DNA of 64,000 nucleotides, taken from an uncultured Prevotella sp. GTDB taxonomy: Bacteria > Bacteroidota > Bacteroidia > Bacteroidales > Bacteroidaceae. The stretch covers positions 1 through 64,000 of the forward strand of contig NZ_CAMJFM010000011.1 in assembly GCF_946404925.1 (NCBI RefSeq), in the 5' to 3' direction. Shown here in pieces: positions 1-10,636 of this stretch. Position 1 is the first letter of the stretch; every line of letters begins with the position of its first letter. A program made the translations under genes and the position numbers. Below the pieces are notes generated by a model, which searched no databases, was not told the DNA's origin, and worked only from the letters and a program-made list of their open reading frames with translations.

Positions 1-895
1 CAATGAGCAGTGAGCTCTTATGGTGAGAGGCTGAGAACGGACCGCAGAATGCAGCGCAAGCCTCGCCATTGGCCATAAACGAGTTGGCAAAGAACAGGCT
101 GGCCTCAGCTGTAAAGCCGTTGGTTATCTGACATGCCTCGCCCACGAAGCAATCCTGCATCTTTACGCTGTTATTAATCGAACAACCATCGCAGATGATA
201 GAGTTCTCGCAGATGACACCTGTACCAATGAATACCGGAGCATCCATAGATGACATGACGGTACACTCTGACAGGCGGGCTGCACCACTGATCTCACAAT
301 CGCCCTTGATGATGGTGTTGGTGATATCCTTGGCGTTGATGATCTTCACGTTGTTGCCGATATAGCCACGATCAGGACGAGACACGCGCAGTTCGTCCTC
401 AATCATCTGCTGGAGGGTCTGCTTGAGACTCTTATCATTGTTGTGCTTGACCATAAACGAGGCCAACTGAGAGTTCAACTCGCGGAAGATGGTGACATTG
501 CCATCGCCCATCTCGTTAAGCACAGAGATGACAGAGCCCTCGCCATAGGTAGCATCGTCGGTGGTTTCGAGCGTACATATATTAGATATGTAGCAGTCGT
601 TACCGATGGTATAGTTGTTGATGTAGTTACCAATCTTCTCGATGAGGCAGTCGTTGCCCACGGTAACATTGCGCAAGGTGGCATCGTTGATACCAGAGTG
701 CTTAGTGAAGCCCTTGCTCACCTCGACCATCTTGTTGAATGCGCCCAGGCGGATATCGCCATAGAACATGACACGATGGAAATTGTAAGGTTTAAAGTTT
801 TCGTCGACTAATACACGCTGCCAGTCCTCAGCCCAGCATACGTTGTTCTCCAAAACATCAATCTCGTTCTGGGTTAGTTGTCTGTAATTACTCAT
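1..895 (-). CDS. DUF4954-family protein (hexapeptide-repeat-like), 3' part runs off the window
   Basis: Minus-strand ORF from ATG at 895, [51 protein letters not shown]..., open to base 1; overlaps the hflX stop by 8 nt. Confidence 0.75.
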   Translation of the reverse strand, partial: MSNYRQLTQNEIDVLENNVCWAEDWQRVLVDENFKPYNFHRVMFYGDIRLGAFNKMVEVSKGFTKHSGINDATLRNVTVGNDCLIEKIGNYINNYTIGNDCYISNICTLETTDDATYGEGSVISVLNEMGDGNVTIFRELNSQLASFMVKHNNDKSLKQTLQQMIEDELRVSRPDRGYIGNNVKIINAKDITNTIIKGDCEISGAARLSECTVMSSMDAPVFIGTGVICENSIICDGCSINNSVKMQDCFVGEACQITNGFTAEASLFFANSFMANGEACAAFCGPFSASHHKSSLLI

Positions 896-2276
896 AATCT
901 TGATATAAAAAATCGTTATAGGGATATTTCTGAACATGCAGCTCGCGCACACGCTTATAGAGTGTTTCGCGGAGCTGATCGATGTTATCTTTCTGCTTGG
1001 CAGAGATGAACATGCACTCGAGGTATTGTCTTGAACTACCTGTATCCTTGTCTCCTTGTCTACCCATCTTTCCCATCCAGGTCTTTTCGAGATCCTCGAG
1101 CGAGATATTCTCCTTGGTTGGAGCGGTGAGGTCATCCTCCTCCTGTGGGGTCCATGTATAGGCATCGATCTTGTTGAACACCAGCATGGCAGGTTTATCG
1201 GCACAACCTAACTCCTTCAAGGTTTCCTCTACCACACGTATCTGGTCCTCAAAATCAGGATGAGAGATATCTACCACATGTACTAACAGGTCAGCCTCGC
1301 GCACCTCGTCGAGGGTGCTCTTGAACGACTCCACCAGGTCTGAAGGCAACTTGCGGATGAATCCTACGGTATCAGCCAACAGGAATGGCAGATTATCGAT
1401 GGTCATCTTGCGGACTGTAGTATCGAGTGTTGCAAAGAGCTTGTTCTCGGCAAACACCTCACTCTTGGCCAGAAGGTTCATCATGGTAGACTTGCCCACA
1501 TTGGTATAACCCACCAGAGCCACACGAATGAGGCGACCACGATTCTTACGCTGGGTGGTTTTCTGCTTATCAATCTCAGCCAGGCGCTGCTTCAACAGCG
1601 TGATGCGCTGCAGGATGATACGGCGGTCCATCTCCAACTGGGTTTCACCAGGTCCACGCAGACCTACAGAACCCTTACCACCGCCGGAACCAGAGCCACC
1701 ACCCTGGCGCTCCAAGTGCGTCCACAAGCGCTGCAATCGTGGCAGCATATAGCGGTGCTGAGCCAACTCCACCTGAGCCTTGGCCTCAGCCGTTTGAGCT
1801 CGCATGGCAAAGATATCAAGAATCAGCGATGTACGATCGAGGATCTTGACCTGCAACTCCTTCTCGATGTTACGCATCTGCTTGGCAGAAAGTTCATCAT
1901 CGAAGATGACCATACCAACAGGCTGCGGTGCATTGCTCTCGTCGAGCAAACCCTCGGCAAAGAGCGATGCATCCTGAGCAATTCCCGAGCTTTGCTCGCC
2001 TACCCGTAGCCTTTCAAGCCAGTCATCGTAGGCATCCTGGCATTGCTTGATGTATTCCTTAATCTCAAGTAGCTTACCGCTACCCACATATGTAGTCTGA
2101 CTGGGGCCACCCACCTTTTGGGTGAACCTCTTAACAGTTACAGCTCCGGCTGTGTCGGCCAGGAACTCCAACTCGTCGAGATATTCTTTTGTCTTAGCCT
2201 CGTTCTGCTCCTTGGTGATCAAACCCACCAGCACAGCAGTCTCAGCTTTAGCTTCTGATATTACAAATTCTTTCAT
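888..2276 (-). CDS. hflX: GTPase HflX
   Basis: GTPase motifs [18 protein letters not shown]; HflX N-domain with [19 protein letters not shown]. Confidence 0.95.
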   Translation of the reverse strand: MKEFVISEAKAETAVLVGLITKEQNEAKTKEYLDELEFLADTAGAVTVKRFTQKVGGPSQTTYVGSGKLLEIKEYIKQCQDAYDDWLERLRVGEQSSGIAQDASLFAEGLLDESNAPQPVGMVIFDDELSAKQMRNIEKELQVKILDRTSLILDIFAMRAQTAEAKAQVELAQHRYMLPRLQRLWTHLERQGGGSGSGGGKGSVGLRGPGETQLEMDRRIILQRITLLKQRLAEIDKQKTTQRKNRGRLIRVALVGYTNVGKSTMMNLLAKSEVFAENKLFATLDTTVRKMTIDNLPFLLADTVGFIRKLPSDLVESFKSTLDEVREADLLVHVVDISHPDFEDQIRVVEETLKELGCADKPAMLVFNKIDAYTWTPQEEDDLTAPTKENISLEDLEKTWMGKMGRQGDKDTGSSRQYLECMFISAKQKDNIDQLRETLYKRVRELHVQKYPYNDFLYQDYE

Positions 2277-2413
2277 AATTGCTTGCAAAATTAATGATTT
2301 CTTCGCTCGAAAAGAAAAAATCTGTGTTAATCCGTGTTAATCCGTGCCTAAAACAAATAATTCGTTGTATTTTTGCACGGAAATTAAGAACCAAACTTAA
2401 AACAAATAAGATT

Positions 2414-3208
2414 ATGAGAGTAATTATTCAGAATGACTATCAGAAGATGTCAAAGTGGGCAGCTAACCACGTCATCGAGCGTATTAACGAGTTTAAACCA
2501 ACCCCCGACCACAAGTTTGTGCTGGGACTTCCTACTGGTTCATCGCCTGTTGGCATGTACAACGAGCTGGTAGAGGCTAATCGTGCTGGAAAGGTATCTT
2601 TCAAGAATGTCATCACTTTTAATATGGACGAATATGTGGGATTGCCAGAGACTCACCCTGAGAGCTACCATGCTTTCATGGCTCGCAACCTGTTTGACCA
2701 TATCGACTGTCCCAAGGAGAACATCCACATACTGAATGGTAATGCACCTGACCTGCAGGCTGAGTGCAAGCACTACGAGGAGATGATTCAGGAAGCAGGT
2801 GGTATCGACCTGTTTATCGGAGGTATCGGTCCTGATGGTCATATCGCATTCAACGAGCCAGGTTCATCTCTGCGCTCAAGAACACGTATGAAGACCCTGA
2901 CAACCGACACCCGCATTGCCAACAGCCGTTTCTTTGGTGGCAAGCCTGAGAATGTGCCTGCTCACGCTCTGACCGTAGGTGTAGGTACAGTGATGGATGC
3001 CCGCGAGGTGATGATTCTGGTGAATGGTCATGGTAAGGCTCGCGCTATGCAGGCTGCTGTTGAGGGTTCTATCAACCACATGTGGACCATCTCTGCGCTA
3101 CAGATGCATGAGCATGGTATCATCGTGAGCGATGAGGAGGCAGCTGACGAGCTGAAGGTTTCTACCTATAAGTATTTCAAGGATATCGAAAGCGACCAGC
3201 TGCTTTAG
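2414..3208 (+). CDS. nagB: Glucosamine-6-phosphate deaminase
   Basis: [20 protein letters not shown]...FNMDEYVGL...[20 protein letters not shown] at 2414 preferred over the longer ORF. Confidence 0.95.
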   Translation: MRVIIQNDYQKMSKWAANHVIERINEFKPTPDHKFVLGLPTGSSPVGMYNELVEANRAGKVSFKNVITFNMDEYVGLPETHPESYHAFMARNLFDHIDCPKENIHILNGNAPDLQAECKHYEEMIQEAGGIDLFIGGIGPDGHIAFNEPGSSLRSRTRMKTLTTDTRIANSRFFGGKPENVPAHALTVGVGTVMDAREVMILVNGHGKARAMQAAVEGSINHMWTISALQMHEHGIIVSDEEAADELKVSTYKYFKDIESDQLL

Positions 3209-3239
3209 ATTAAACATTAAACATTAAAGATTAAAGATT

Positions 3240-5186
3240 TTGAAGAAAATATTTTTATCGATAATGCTGGCGTCATCAGTCCTGTGCTGGGCTGATGACG
3301 TTCGTGTTTCATCGCCTGATGGTAATCTGGTGGTGACAGTGAGTGATGCAGGTGGGCGACTGTACTATTCAGTAAAACTGGATGGTCAGCAGGTGTTGGA
3401 ACCATCGGCACTGGGACTGAAAACCAGCTTTGGCGATATTACACGCGACCTGAAGATAGTGGAGACTGCCCAAGAGACTGTCAACGCTACCTACCAGATG
3501 CGTGGCACTAAGGCTTCGACAGCCACATATCAGGCCAACGCACTGAAATTCAAGGTTGAGAGCAAGGAAGGTCTGAAGTTTAAGATGGAGTTCCAGGTGA
3601 GCAACAACGACATAGCATATCGCTATCTGATGTCGCGCAAAAATCTGAATGGTCGCGAGTACAAGCGCGTGCGCATACTGTCTGAACTCAGCAGCTTTAA
3701 TCTGCCTGAGGGCACTACCACATTCATTTCGCCACAGATTGGCCCTGAGAGTGGTTGGGAACAGACCAAGCCAAGCTACGAGGAGGGATACTCTAACGAT
3801 GCGCCCATGAACAAGCCATCGCAGTATGGTCATGGCTACATATTCCCTGCCCTATTCCATCTGCCTAACGGATGGATGCTGGTGAGCGAGACTGGTGTGA
3901 CAGGCGGCTACTGCGGCAGTCATCTATCTGATTATCAGGCTGGTGTTGGCTATACCGTGGCCTACCCTGACAAGGGCGAGAACAATGGCTTTGGTATAGA
4001 CCATGCAGCCATACCCCTGCCTGGTGCCACCCCTTGGCGCACCATCACAGTGGGCAATACACTGAAGCCTATCCTCGAGACTACCATCAGTTATGATGTG
4101 GTAGAGCCACAGTTCAAGGCTTCGACCAGCTATAAGCCAGGTCGCTACACATGGAGTTGGCTGATAGGTCAGGACAAATCGATAAACTACGACGATCAGG
4201 TGCGCTTCATCGACCTGGCATCGGCCATGGGATTCGAGTACTGTCTGGTAGACAACTGGTGGGATCAGAACATCGGACGTGAACGTATAGCTGAGCTCTC
4301 GAAATATGCCCAGCAGAAAGGTGTACACCTGCTGATGTGGTATAACAGTAATGGTTTCTGGAACGATGCCCCCCAGACACCACGCAACTGCATGAACACA
4401 GCTATAGCCCGCGAAAAGGAGATGAAATGGTTGCAAAGCATTGGTGTGAAGGGTATCAAAGTGGACTTCTTTGGAGGTGACAAGCAGCAGACCATGCAGC
4501 TCTATGAGGACATTCTGAGTGATGCTAATCGTTATGGACTGCAGGTGGTGTTCCATGGTTGCACGGTGCCTCGCGGTTGGGAGAAGATGTATCCTAACTT
4601 CGTGGCCTCAGAGGCTGTGCTGGCCAGTGAAAATCTGTTCTTTGGTGAGGAAGCAACGATTCGCGAGGGCTTCGACCTTACCCTGCATCCTTTCTGCAGA
4701 AATGCTACTGCATCAATGGACTGGGGAGGCATCATCATGAACAAGTATATGGCTACCGACAACAAGAGTCGCCACACTCGCAAGACCACCGACATCTTTG
4801 AACTGGCATCTGGCATCACCATGCAGACATCAGTACAATGCGTGGCCATGCAGCCCAACAATCTGCAGGAATTGCCTGAGTTTGAGATGGATTATCTGCG
4901 CCAGTTGCCTACCACCTGGGAAGAGACGCGTTTCATAGATGGCTATCCTGGCAAATATGTTGTTCTGGCTCGTAAGGCCACCAATGGAAACTGGTATATA
5001 GCAGGACTCAACGCTCAGAAAGAGCCTATCAACCTTTCTATCAATCTGAGCGATTTTGACAGCAATTTGTCAAAAGTGCTCATCGACAATAAAAAAGGAC
5101 AGCCTGTTCAGACTGCCCTTAAGACTGATAAGACAGGAAAGGTAAAAGTAACTATCCAGCCTAATGGTGGATTGGTTATTTATTAA
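3240..5186 (+). CDS. Glycoside hydrolase family 97 protein (TTG start)
   Basis: Signal peptide; GH97 N-domain SPDGNLVVTVSDAGGRLYYSVKLDGQ and catalytic region VDNWWDQNIGRE...GIKVDFFGGDKQ. Confidence 0.92.
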   Translation: MKKIFLSIMLASSVLCWADDVRVSSPDGNLVVTVSDAGGRLYYSVKLDGQQVLEPSALGLKTSFGDITRDLKIVETAQETVNATYQMRGTKASTATYQANALKFKVESKEGLKFKMEFQVSNNDIAYRYLMSRKNLNGREYKRVRILSELSSFNLPEGTTTFISPQIGPESGWEQTKPSYEEGYSNDAPMNKPSQYGHGYIFPALFHLPNGWMLVSETGVTGGYCGSHLSDYQAGVGYTVAYPDKGENNGFGIDHAAIPLPGATPWRTITVGNTLKPILETTISYDVVEPQFKASTSYKPGRYTWSWLIGQDKSINYDDQVRFIDLASAMGFEYCLVDNWWDQNIGRERIAELSKYAQQKGVHLLMWYNSNGFWNDAPQTPRNCMNTAIAREKEMKWLQSIGVKGIKVDFFGGDKQQTMQLYEDILSDANRYGLQVVFHGCTVPRGWEKMYPNFVASEAVLASENLFFGEEATIREGFDLTLHPFCRNATASMDWGGIIMNKYMATDNKSRHTRKTTDIFELASGITMQTSVQCVAMQPNNLQELPEFEMDYLRQLPTTWEETRFIDGYPGKYVVLARKATNGNWYIAGLNAQKEPINLSINLSDFDSNLSKVLIDNKKGQPVQTALKTDKTGKVKVTIQPNGGLVIY

Positions 5187-7491
5187 TAACGTACACCTTA
5201 TAATCCTTGATACTGCCCGGAGCACCTTGTTCAGCTCTGGGCAGATAATCGATGCCAGAGATGGTCTGCTCACTACCCAAGTCTATCACCATCAGGTGAG
5301 GCAACTCAGCATTCTTAGCAGTACGCCAATAGGTTGACTCCTGCAGGTCGAAGGTCTTATCGGCCGTAAAGTTACCTCTGCGGATATCCTCGCTGTCAGC
5401 ATACTTCACGGTCCACTGTTCACGACTGATTCTGCTGCCTACAGTATTGATGACATAGATCTCAGCCACAGCCACATCGCTCTTGCCTGCATGGGTGCTC
5501 AGAGCCTGCAGCACCAGATAGCGACCCGTATGCGGGGTATTGAAGCGTACCTTCTGCCAGCCATTGCCAGCATAGAAAGTGCCCTGTGCGGCTGGTGTAG
5601 CAGAATTGAGATCGGGCTTATCGCCAGGGGCATTATGGGTGCGCGATTTCTCTACATTCAGTTTATCGAGTTCTGGGGAAGTCTGGCCCATGATGGTGGG
5701 CTGTTTAGGTCCGACCACATCGAGCACGATGACCTCGTTCTTGCCCTTCTTGAGCCAGCATCCTGGCACATAGAGTGTCTGCTGCGGACCAATGCTCCAG
5801 AAACGGCCAATGGCATGTCCGTTGACATACACCTGCCCCTTGCCAAACTGCTCCATATTCAGGAAGGTGTCGCCCACCTTCTTCAGGTTGAAATAGCCAC
5901 GATAGTAACCCGCTTTTGAAGTGAGGGGCGAGGGGAAAGTCTTGAGCGCCTTGAGGGCTGTTGCGTAGTCATCGGGGATGGTGAAAATGGTCCAGCGTTT
6001 CAGGTTCCATATCAGCTCGTGGCCCTCCACATCAGTAGAAATGGTGACGCTGTTGGTGATGCCCTTATAGTCCTTGATGGCACGACCGAAATTGATGCGG
6101 CCCATGGCCTCAATCACAATCTTGAGTTCCTGACCTTTCTTAACTGCAGGCAACTGCAGACTGTTTTCATTGCGCACGCGATCAATCTTACCAACGTACT
6201 GATTGTCGATAAAGACCTGTGCGAAGTCATGGCCCTCGTTCAGCGTGAGTACACTGGGGGTTGAGATCTCAGGCAGACTGGTGACATAGACAATCGAACC
6301 CCAGCCCTGATCCAGCTCCTCCATGGTGCGTAACGGACTATCCATGACCACGCTATCTACCCCCATCAGCAGATCAACATGCTCTGTGAGTTCAAATGCA
6401 GGTATCTGTATGAAGGGCGCAGGCATCTTGGGGATAGCAGGCAACTTGGTCTTGCTGTACTTCTGCATCATCTTGCGCAGTTGGAAGTACTTATCGGTGG
6501 TGCCGCCATATTCGTTGATAGGGGCATCGTAGTCATAGCTGGTGACATCGGGGGCGAAACCAGGCGAGTTAGCGCCAGCCCAATGACCGAAACTGGTTCC
6601 TCCGTGGGTCATATAGAGCGAGAAACTGATGCCCTTAGACAGCATCTCGTCCATGCCATCAACCATATCCTTGGCAGGACGCGTCTCGTGATTAGCGCCC
6701 CACTTGTCGAACCATCCACTCCAGAACTCCGAGCACATCAATGGGGCATTGGGACGGAGTTCTTTGAGACGGGCGAACTCATGGTCGATATTGGCTCCTG
6801 TGCCAAAGTTCATGGTCCATACTAAGTCGTCGAGACCATTCTTCTCGAAGTTTGAACTCCAATCGCACTGGAACAAGGCCAGCTTGTCGCCATAGATGCC
6901 ACGCAGACAGTCGCGAATCTCAGAGATGTATGGCTTGTTCTCGCCATAGGAGCCATACTCATTCTCTACCTGCACCATGATGATGGGGCCACCATTCTGT
7001 ATGGTGAGTGGAGCCAACTGCTCGCCCACCTTCTGCTCGAAGATCTTGACACGCTCCATAAAGTATGGATCCTGCTCGCGTAGGCGAATATCCTTCTTCT
7101 TGAGCAACCACCAAGGCAGTCCGCCCATCTCCCACTCTGCACATACGTATGGACCAGGACGCACAATGACGTACATACCATTCTTCTGTGCCAATCGACA
7201 GAACTCAGCCACATCGTTATTGCCAGAGAAATCGAACTGTCCCTCGCGCTGTTCGTGGATATTCCAGAACACATAGATGCACAGGGTATTCATGCCTAAG
7301 GCCTTACACATTTTGATGCGGTGATCCCAATAAGCCTGAGGGATTCGGGGGTAGTGCACCTCGGCCGCTTTGACCACAAACGGTTCGCCATTTAGCAGGA
7401 AAGTCTTGTTGCCAACAGTAAAATCGCCAGCATACATCATCATCGGCAAAACGGCAAAAACAAGCGTAATTAGCAGTTTAACCTTTTTCAT
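5176..7491 (-). CDS. GH35 beta-galactosidase with C-terminal discoidin-like domain
   Basis: FLLNGEPFVVKAAEVHYPRIPQAYWDHRIKMCKALGMNTLCIYVFWNIHE...VQVENEYGSYG; C-terminal IDLGSEQTISGIDYLPR. Confidence 0.93.
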   Translation of the reverse strand: MKKVKLLITLVFAVLPMMMYAGDFTVGNKTFLLNGEPFVVKAAEVHYPRIPQAYWDHRIKMCKALGMNTLCIYVFWNIHEQREGQFDFSGNNDVAEFCRLAQKNGMYVIVRPGPYVCAEWEMGGLPWWLLKKKDIRLREQDPYFMERVKIFEQKVGEQLAPLTIQNGGPIIMVQVENEYGSYGENKPYISEIRDCLRGIYGDKLALFQCDWSSNFEKNGLDDLVWTMNFGTGANIDHEFARLKELRPNAPLMCSEFWSGWFDKWGANHETRPAKDMVDGMDEMLSKGISFSLYMTHGGTSFGHWAGANSPGFAPDVTSYDYDAPINEYGGTTDKYFQLRKMMQKYSKTKLPAIPKMPAPFIQIPAFELTEHVDLLMGVDSVVMDSPLRTMEELDQGWGSIVYVTSLPEISTPSVLTLNEGHDFAQVFIDNQYVGKIDRVRNENSLQLPAVKKGQELKIVIEAMGRINFGRAIKDYKGITNSVTISTDVEGHELIWNLKRWTIFTIPDDYATALKALKTFPSPLTSKAGYYRGYFNLKKVGDTFLNMEQFGKGQVYVNGHAIGRFWSIGPQQTLYVPGCWLKKGKNEVIVLDVVGPKQPTIMGQTSPELDKLNVEKSRTHNAPGDKPDLNSATPAAQGTFYAGNGWQKVRFNTPHTGRYLVLQALSTHAGKSDVAVAEIYVINTVGSRISREQWTVKYADSEDIRRGNFTADKTFDLQESTYWRTAKNAELPHLMVIDLGSEQTISGIDYLPRAEQGAPGSIKDYKVYVINK

Positions 7492-7596
7492 TTTGTATCT
7501 TTTGTTTTGTTATATGGCGCAAAGATACAATTTTTTTCCTACGGATTATACGGATTATACGGATTTTTTATTAATTTTGCCGAAAAATTTTCAATT

Positions 7597-9516
7597 ATGT
7601 ATTTAAAGAAACTATCATTACTCATTTTGGCGATAGTCTTTGCTGGGATGGCAAAGGCTGAAGACGGTCACCAGTTGTGGCTGCGCCAGACACCTGTTAA
7701 CAAGGCGGTGGTTACCGGTCCTGAATGTCTCGCAGCCCAGGAGTTGCGAACCTATAGTAACAACAACGTAGTACTGAAGCTGGATGCTACCATGGAGCAG
7801 GATGCTTATAGCATCAACCCTTCGACAAGCTCAGGGACCGCGTGCATCACTGCCAAGAACAAAATAGGACTGCTTTATGGTGCTTATGCCTATCTGCGTG
7901 GCGAGACCACTGGTAGCAAGCCTTTCTACAAGCTCCGCATATTGAACCACTGGGACAACCTGAATGGCACCATCGAGCGTGGTTATGCCGGATTGAGCAT
8001 CTTTTGGAAAGGCAAGGAAGGTGGCAAATCACGTTTTGGTCGCACCATCTTTGTGGAGGATCCTGATCAACCCATTGATGCAGATCTGATTAAGGAATAT
8101 GCGCGCGCCAATGCCTCTATCGGTATCAACGGCACAGTGCTCAACAATGTCAACGCATCACCCAAGATGCTGTCGGACATATATATTAATAAGGTGAAGC
8201 AGTATGCCGACATTCTGCGTCCTTATGGTATCAAAGTCTATCTGTCGGTGAATTTTGCTTCGCCCATGACGATACCCGCCAAGGGATTCAACAAGGGTAA
8301 GACGCTGAAGACTGCCGACCCACTAAACCCACAGGTGAAGGCTTGGTGGAAGGCTAAGGCCAAGGAGATTTATGCTCAGATTCCCGACTTTGGCGGATTC
8401 CTGGTAAAGGCCAATTCTGAAGGTCAACCTGGTCCTTTCGACTATCATCGTACCCATGCCGATGGTGCCAACATGCTGGCAGATGCCGTGAAGCCCTTTG
8501 GTGGCATCATCATGTGGCGCAGCTTTGTGTATGGTGCTGCTCACGCTGGCGAGGACCGAGTAAAACAGGCAGTGAGCGAGTTTGCCGGACTTGATGGTAA
8601 GTTCCGCGATAATGTAATCCTGCAGTCAAAGAACGGTCCGCTGGATTTCCAACCACGTGAGCCATACGCTCCTATCTTCGACAACATCCACAAGACCAAG
8701 CAGATGGCTGAGCTACAGATTACCCAAGAGTATCTGGGGCAGTCACGCCATCTGGTATATTTAGCCCCCATGTGGCGCGAGTTCTTTGGTTTTGTAGCTC
8801 CAGAGAAGTTGGTTGGTATCGCAGGTGTAGCCAACATAGGTCTCGACACCAACTGGTGTGGTCACCACTTCTCTCAGGCCAACTGGTATGCCTTTGGTCG
8901 TCTGGCCTGGGATCCCAATCTCACCTCTGAGCAGATAGCCAACGAATGGCTGGAGCAGACATTTAATGTTCCGCAAAGCGAAACATTAAAGTCTGTGATG
9001 CTGAGAAGTCGCGAAGCCTGCGTCGACTACATGATGCCAATAGGTCTGCACCATATCTTCGCCTTCGACGAGCACTATGGCCCAGAGCCCAACGGTTTCA
9101 TCCCCAGCTATCCCATTGAGTGGTGCCCAGTGTACTATCACAAAGCCAACAACGATTCGATAGGCTTTGACCGCACTCATACAGGCTCTAACGCTACAGC
9201 CCAATATCGCGAGCCATACTGCAGCATCTACGACAATATCAACACCTGCCCAGAGCGCTACCTATTGTGGTTCCACCGTGTACCTTGGAGCTACAGACTG
9301 AAGAGCGGTCGCACCGTTTATGAAGAGATGGCGTATCGCTACACCCGTGGTGTCAACGAGGTAGAGGACTTTATCCGCGTGTGGAACGAGGCCAAGCCCT
9401 ATATCGATGACCAGCGCTGGCAGGAGGTTGATGCCCGATTGCAGCATCAACTCGAAAACGCCAAGCAATGGCGTCAAGTCTGCTTAGATTACTTCAAAAG
9501 CTTCACCACAAAGTGA
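7597..9516 (+). CDS. GH67 alpha-glucuronidase
   Basis: MYLKKLSLLILAIVFAGMAKAEDGHQLWLRQTP...SIGINGTVLNNVNASP...GFLVKANSEGQPGPFDYHRTHADGANMLA. Confidence 0.93.
   Translation: MYLKKLSLLILAIVFAGMAKAEDGHQLWLRQTPVNKAVVTGPECLAAQELRTYSNNNVVLKLDATMEQDAYSINPSTSSGTACITAKNKIGLLYGAYAYLRGETTGSKPFYKLRILNHWDNLNGTIERGYAGLSIFWKGKEGGKSRFGRTIFVEDPDQPIDADLIKEYARANASIGINGTVLNNVNASPKMLSDIYINKVKQYADILRPYGIKVYLSVNFASPMTIPAKGFNKGKTLKTADPLNPQVKAWWKAKAKEIYAQIPDFGGFLVKANSEGQPGPFDYHRTHADGANMLADAVKPFGGIIMWRSFVYGAAHAGEDRVKQAVSEFAGLDGKFRDNVILQSKNGPLDFQPREPYAPIFDNIHKTKQMAELQITQEYLGQSRHLVYLAPMWREFFGFVAPEKLVGIAGVANIGLDTNWCGHHFSQANWYAFGRLAWDPNLTSEQIANEWLEQTFNVPQSETLKSVMLRSREACVDYMMPIGLHHIFAFDEHYGPEPNGFIPSYPIEWCPVYYHKANNDSIGFDRTHTGSNATAQYREPYCSIYDNINTCPERYLLWFHRVPWSYRLKSGRTVYEEMAYRYTRGVNEVEDFIRVWNEAKPYIDDQRWQEVDARLQHQLENAKQWRQVCLDYFKSFTTK
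7818..7840. repeat. Short REP-like palindromic motif CCCTTCGACAAGCTCAGGGACCG inside the GH67 CDS
   Basis: Read directly; imperfect palindrome CCCTtcGACAAGCtcAGGG, encodes NPSTSSGTA. Confidence 0.6.
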
Positions 9517-9523
9517 AGCTTTT
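9497..9523 (+). terminator. Rho-independent terminator of GH67 gene
   Basis: AAAAGCTTCAC-CACAA-GTGAAGCTTTT followed by T-rich tract; stop codon lies inside the stem. Confidence 0.85.
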
Positions 9524-9546
9524 TTCTTTCTTTCAGAAAGATGTCC

Positions 9547-10107
9547 TTTTTGAAAAGGACCAAAAGAAGTATTCTTTTTCTTTCGTCACCGAAAGATAAA
9601 GAATCAAAAAGAAAGGTGCAAAAACGTCCTGTGCTCAGAGGCCGGAACCCTATTTTTTCAAAACACTCAATGAACTCGCTTCGCTCAAACAGCATTTCGT
9701 ATTTCGTTACTCAGATTGCTAACCGCAATCAGAGACTCAATGATGTTTCAAAAAAATAGAATTCCTCTAAAGACCTCTTCGTGCGGAATGTTTTTGAGAT
9801 TTTTCTCAAAGACATGAAGCACCGTGCGGTTACGGCTTTGCCGCTTGGCTCGTCCAAGAATGTTTTTGAGTTAGGCTGCGCGTTGAGTCCCTTCCCAAGG
9901 GGCGGCGAAAGCAAGGATGTAAAAAAACATGGCTCGCCCCGAAGGGGCACAGGCTTTGCGAGCCATACCAAAACTTTGATGGAGAGGGTCTTCCCTCGGA
10001 ATCAACTAAGTCTCCCTTACAAAGGGAGATTTAGAGGGTGGTGTTTCTTTTAGTTCTTTTCTTTGCGACAAAGAAAAGGACATCCCTTTTGGTACTTTTC
10101 AAAAAAA
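9547..10107. repeat. Non-coding structured element with imperfect terminal inverted repeats
   Basis: Left 9547-9620 TTTTTGAAAAGGACCAAAAGAAGTATTCTTTTTCTTTCGTCACCGAAAGATAAAGAATCAAAAAGAAAGGTGC matches reverse complement of right 10041-10107 TTTTTTGAAAAGTACCAAAAGGGATGTCCTTTTCTTTGTCGCAAAGAAAAGAACTAAAAGAAACACC. Confidence 0.65.
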
Positions 10108-10114
10108 ACATCTA

Positions 10115-10636
10115 TCACTCGATAGTATTATCGCGAGAGATGCCTACCTCGGCGAAATTGGAGAGAGTTACTACCAAGGGAATGTACTCATCGGTTTGAG
10201 GATGAGACACTGAGGCGGCAAAGAAAAGCTGGTTGCCCTCGGCACGGTCGAAGACAAACCCCTCGAGGATACCCGTCTTACGATAATCATCGTCGAGACA
10301 AGCATTAAAAGCTGACTTGGTGAAGGTCTTGGTACAGAAGATGCTGCCATCAGCACGAATAACCTTGAGAACAATACGATTGTCGACAAACTGCTGACCA
10401 AGTTCGTCCTTGACCATAGTCAGAGAATCGCTGGCAGTACGAGACACCTCTATCTGATACTGCTTGCCCAACCACTGCACATCGGTAGTCTGGCGATAGT
10501 CTTGCATACGGATGGGAGCCTGAGGTTTAGGCGTCTCGGTATCTTGTACAATGATATCATCGTGCTGTTTCTTCTTGCCGCAACTTGTGAGCAACAAAGG
10601 AGCAACTATAAGGGCAATAATAATCTTCTTATTCAT
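10115..10636 (-). CDS. DUF4738-like lipoprotein
   Basis: MNKKIIIALIVAPLLLTSCGKKK lipobox; RMQDYRQTTDVQWLGKQYQIEVSRTASDSLTMVKDELGQQFVDNRI. Confidence 0.75.
   Translation of the reverse strand: MNKKIIIALIVAPLLLTSCGKKKQHDDIIVQDTETPKPQAPIRMQDYRQTTDVQWLGKQYQIEVSRTASDSLTMVKDELGQQFVDNRIVLKVIRADGSIFCTKTFTKSAFNACLDDDYRKTGILEGFVFDRAEGNQLFFAASVSHPQTDEYIPLVVTLSNFAEVGISRDNTIE

Noticed and set aside
9781-10053. 90-aa ORF (MRNVFEIFLKDMKHRAV...) and the antisense 80-aa ORF in the same element
   Set aside because: Hairpin and repeat sequence read as protein in both strands; no protein family features. Treated as part of a non-coding element.
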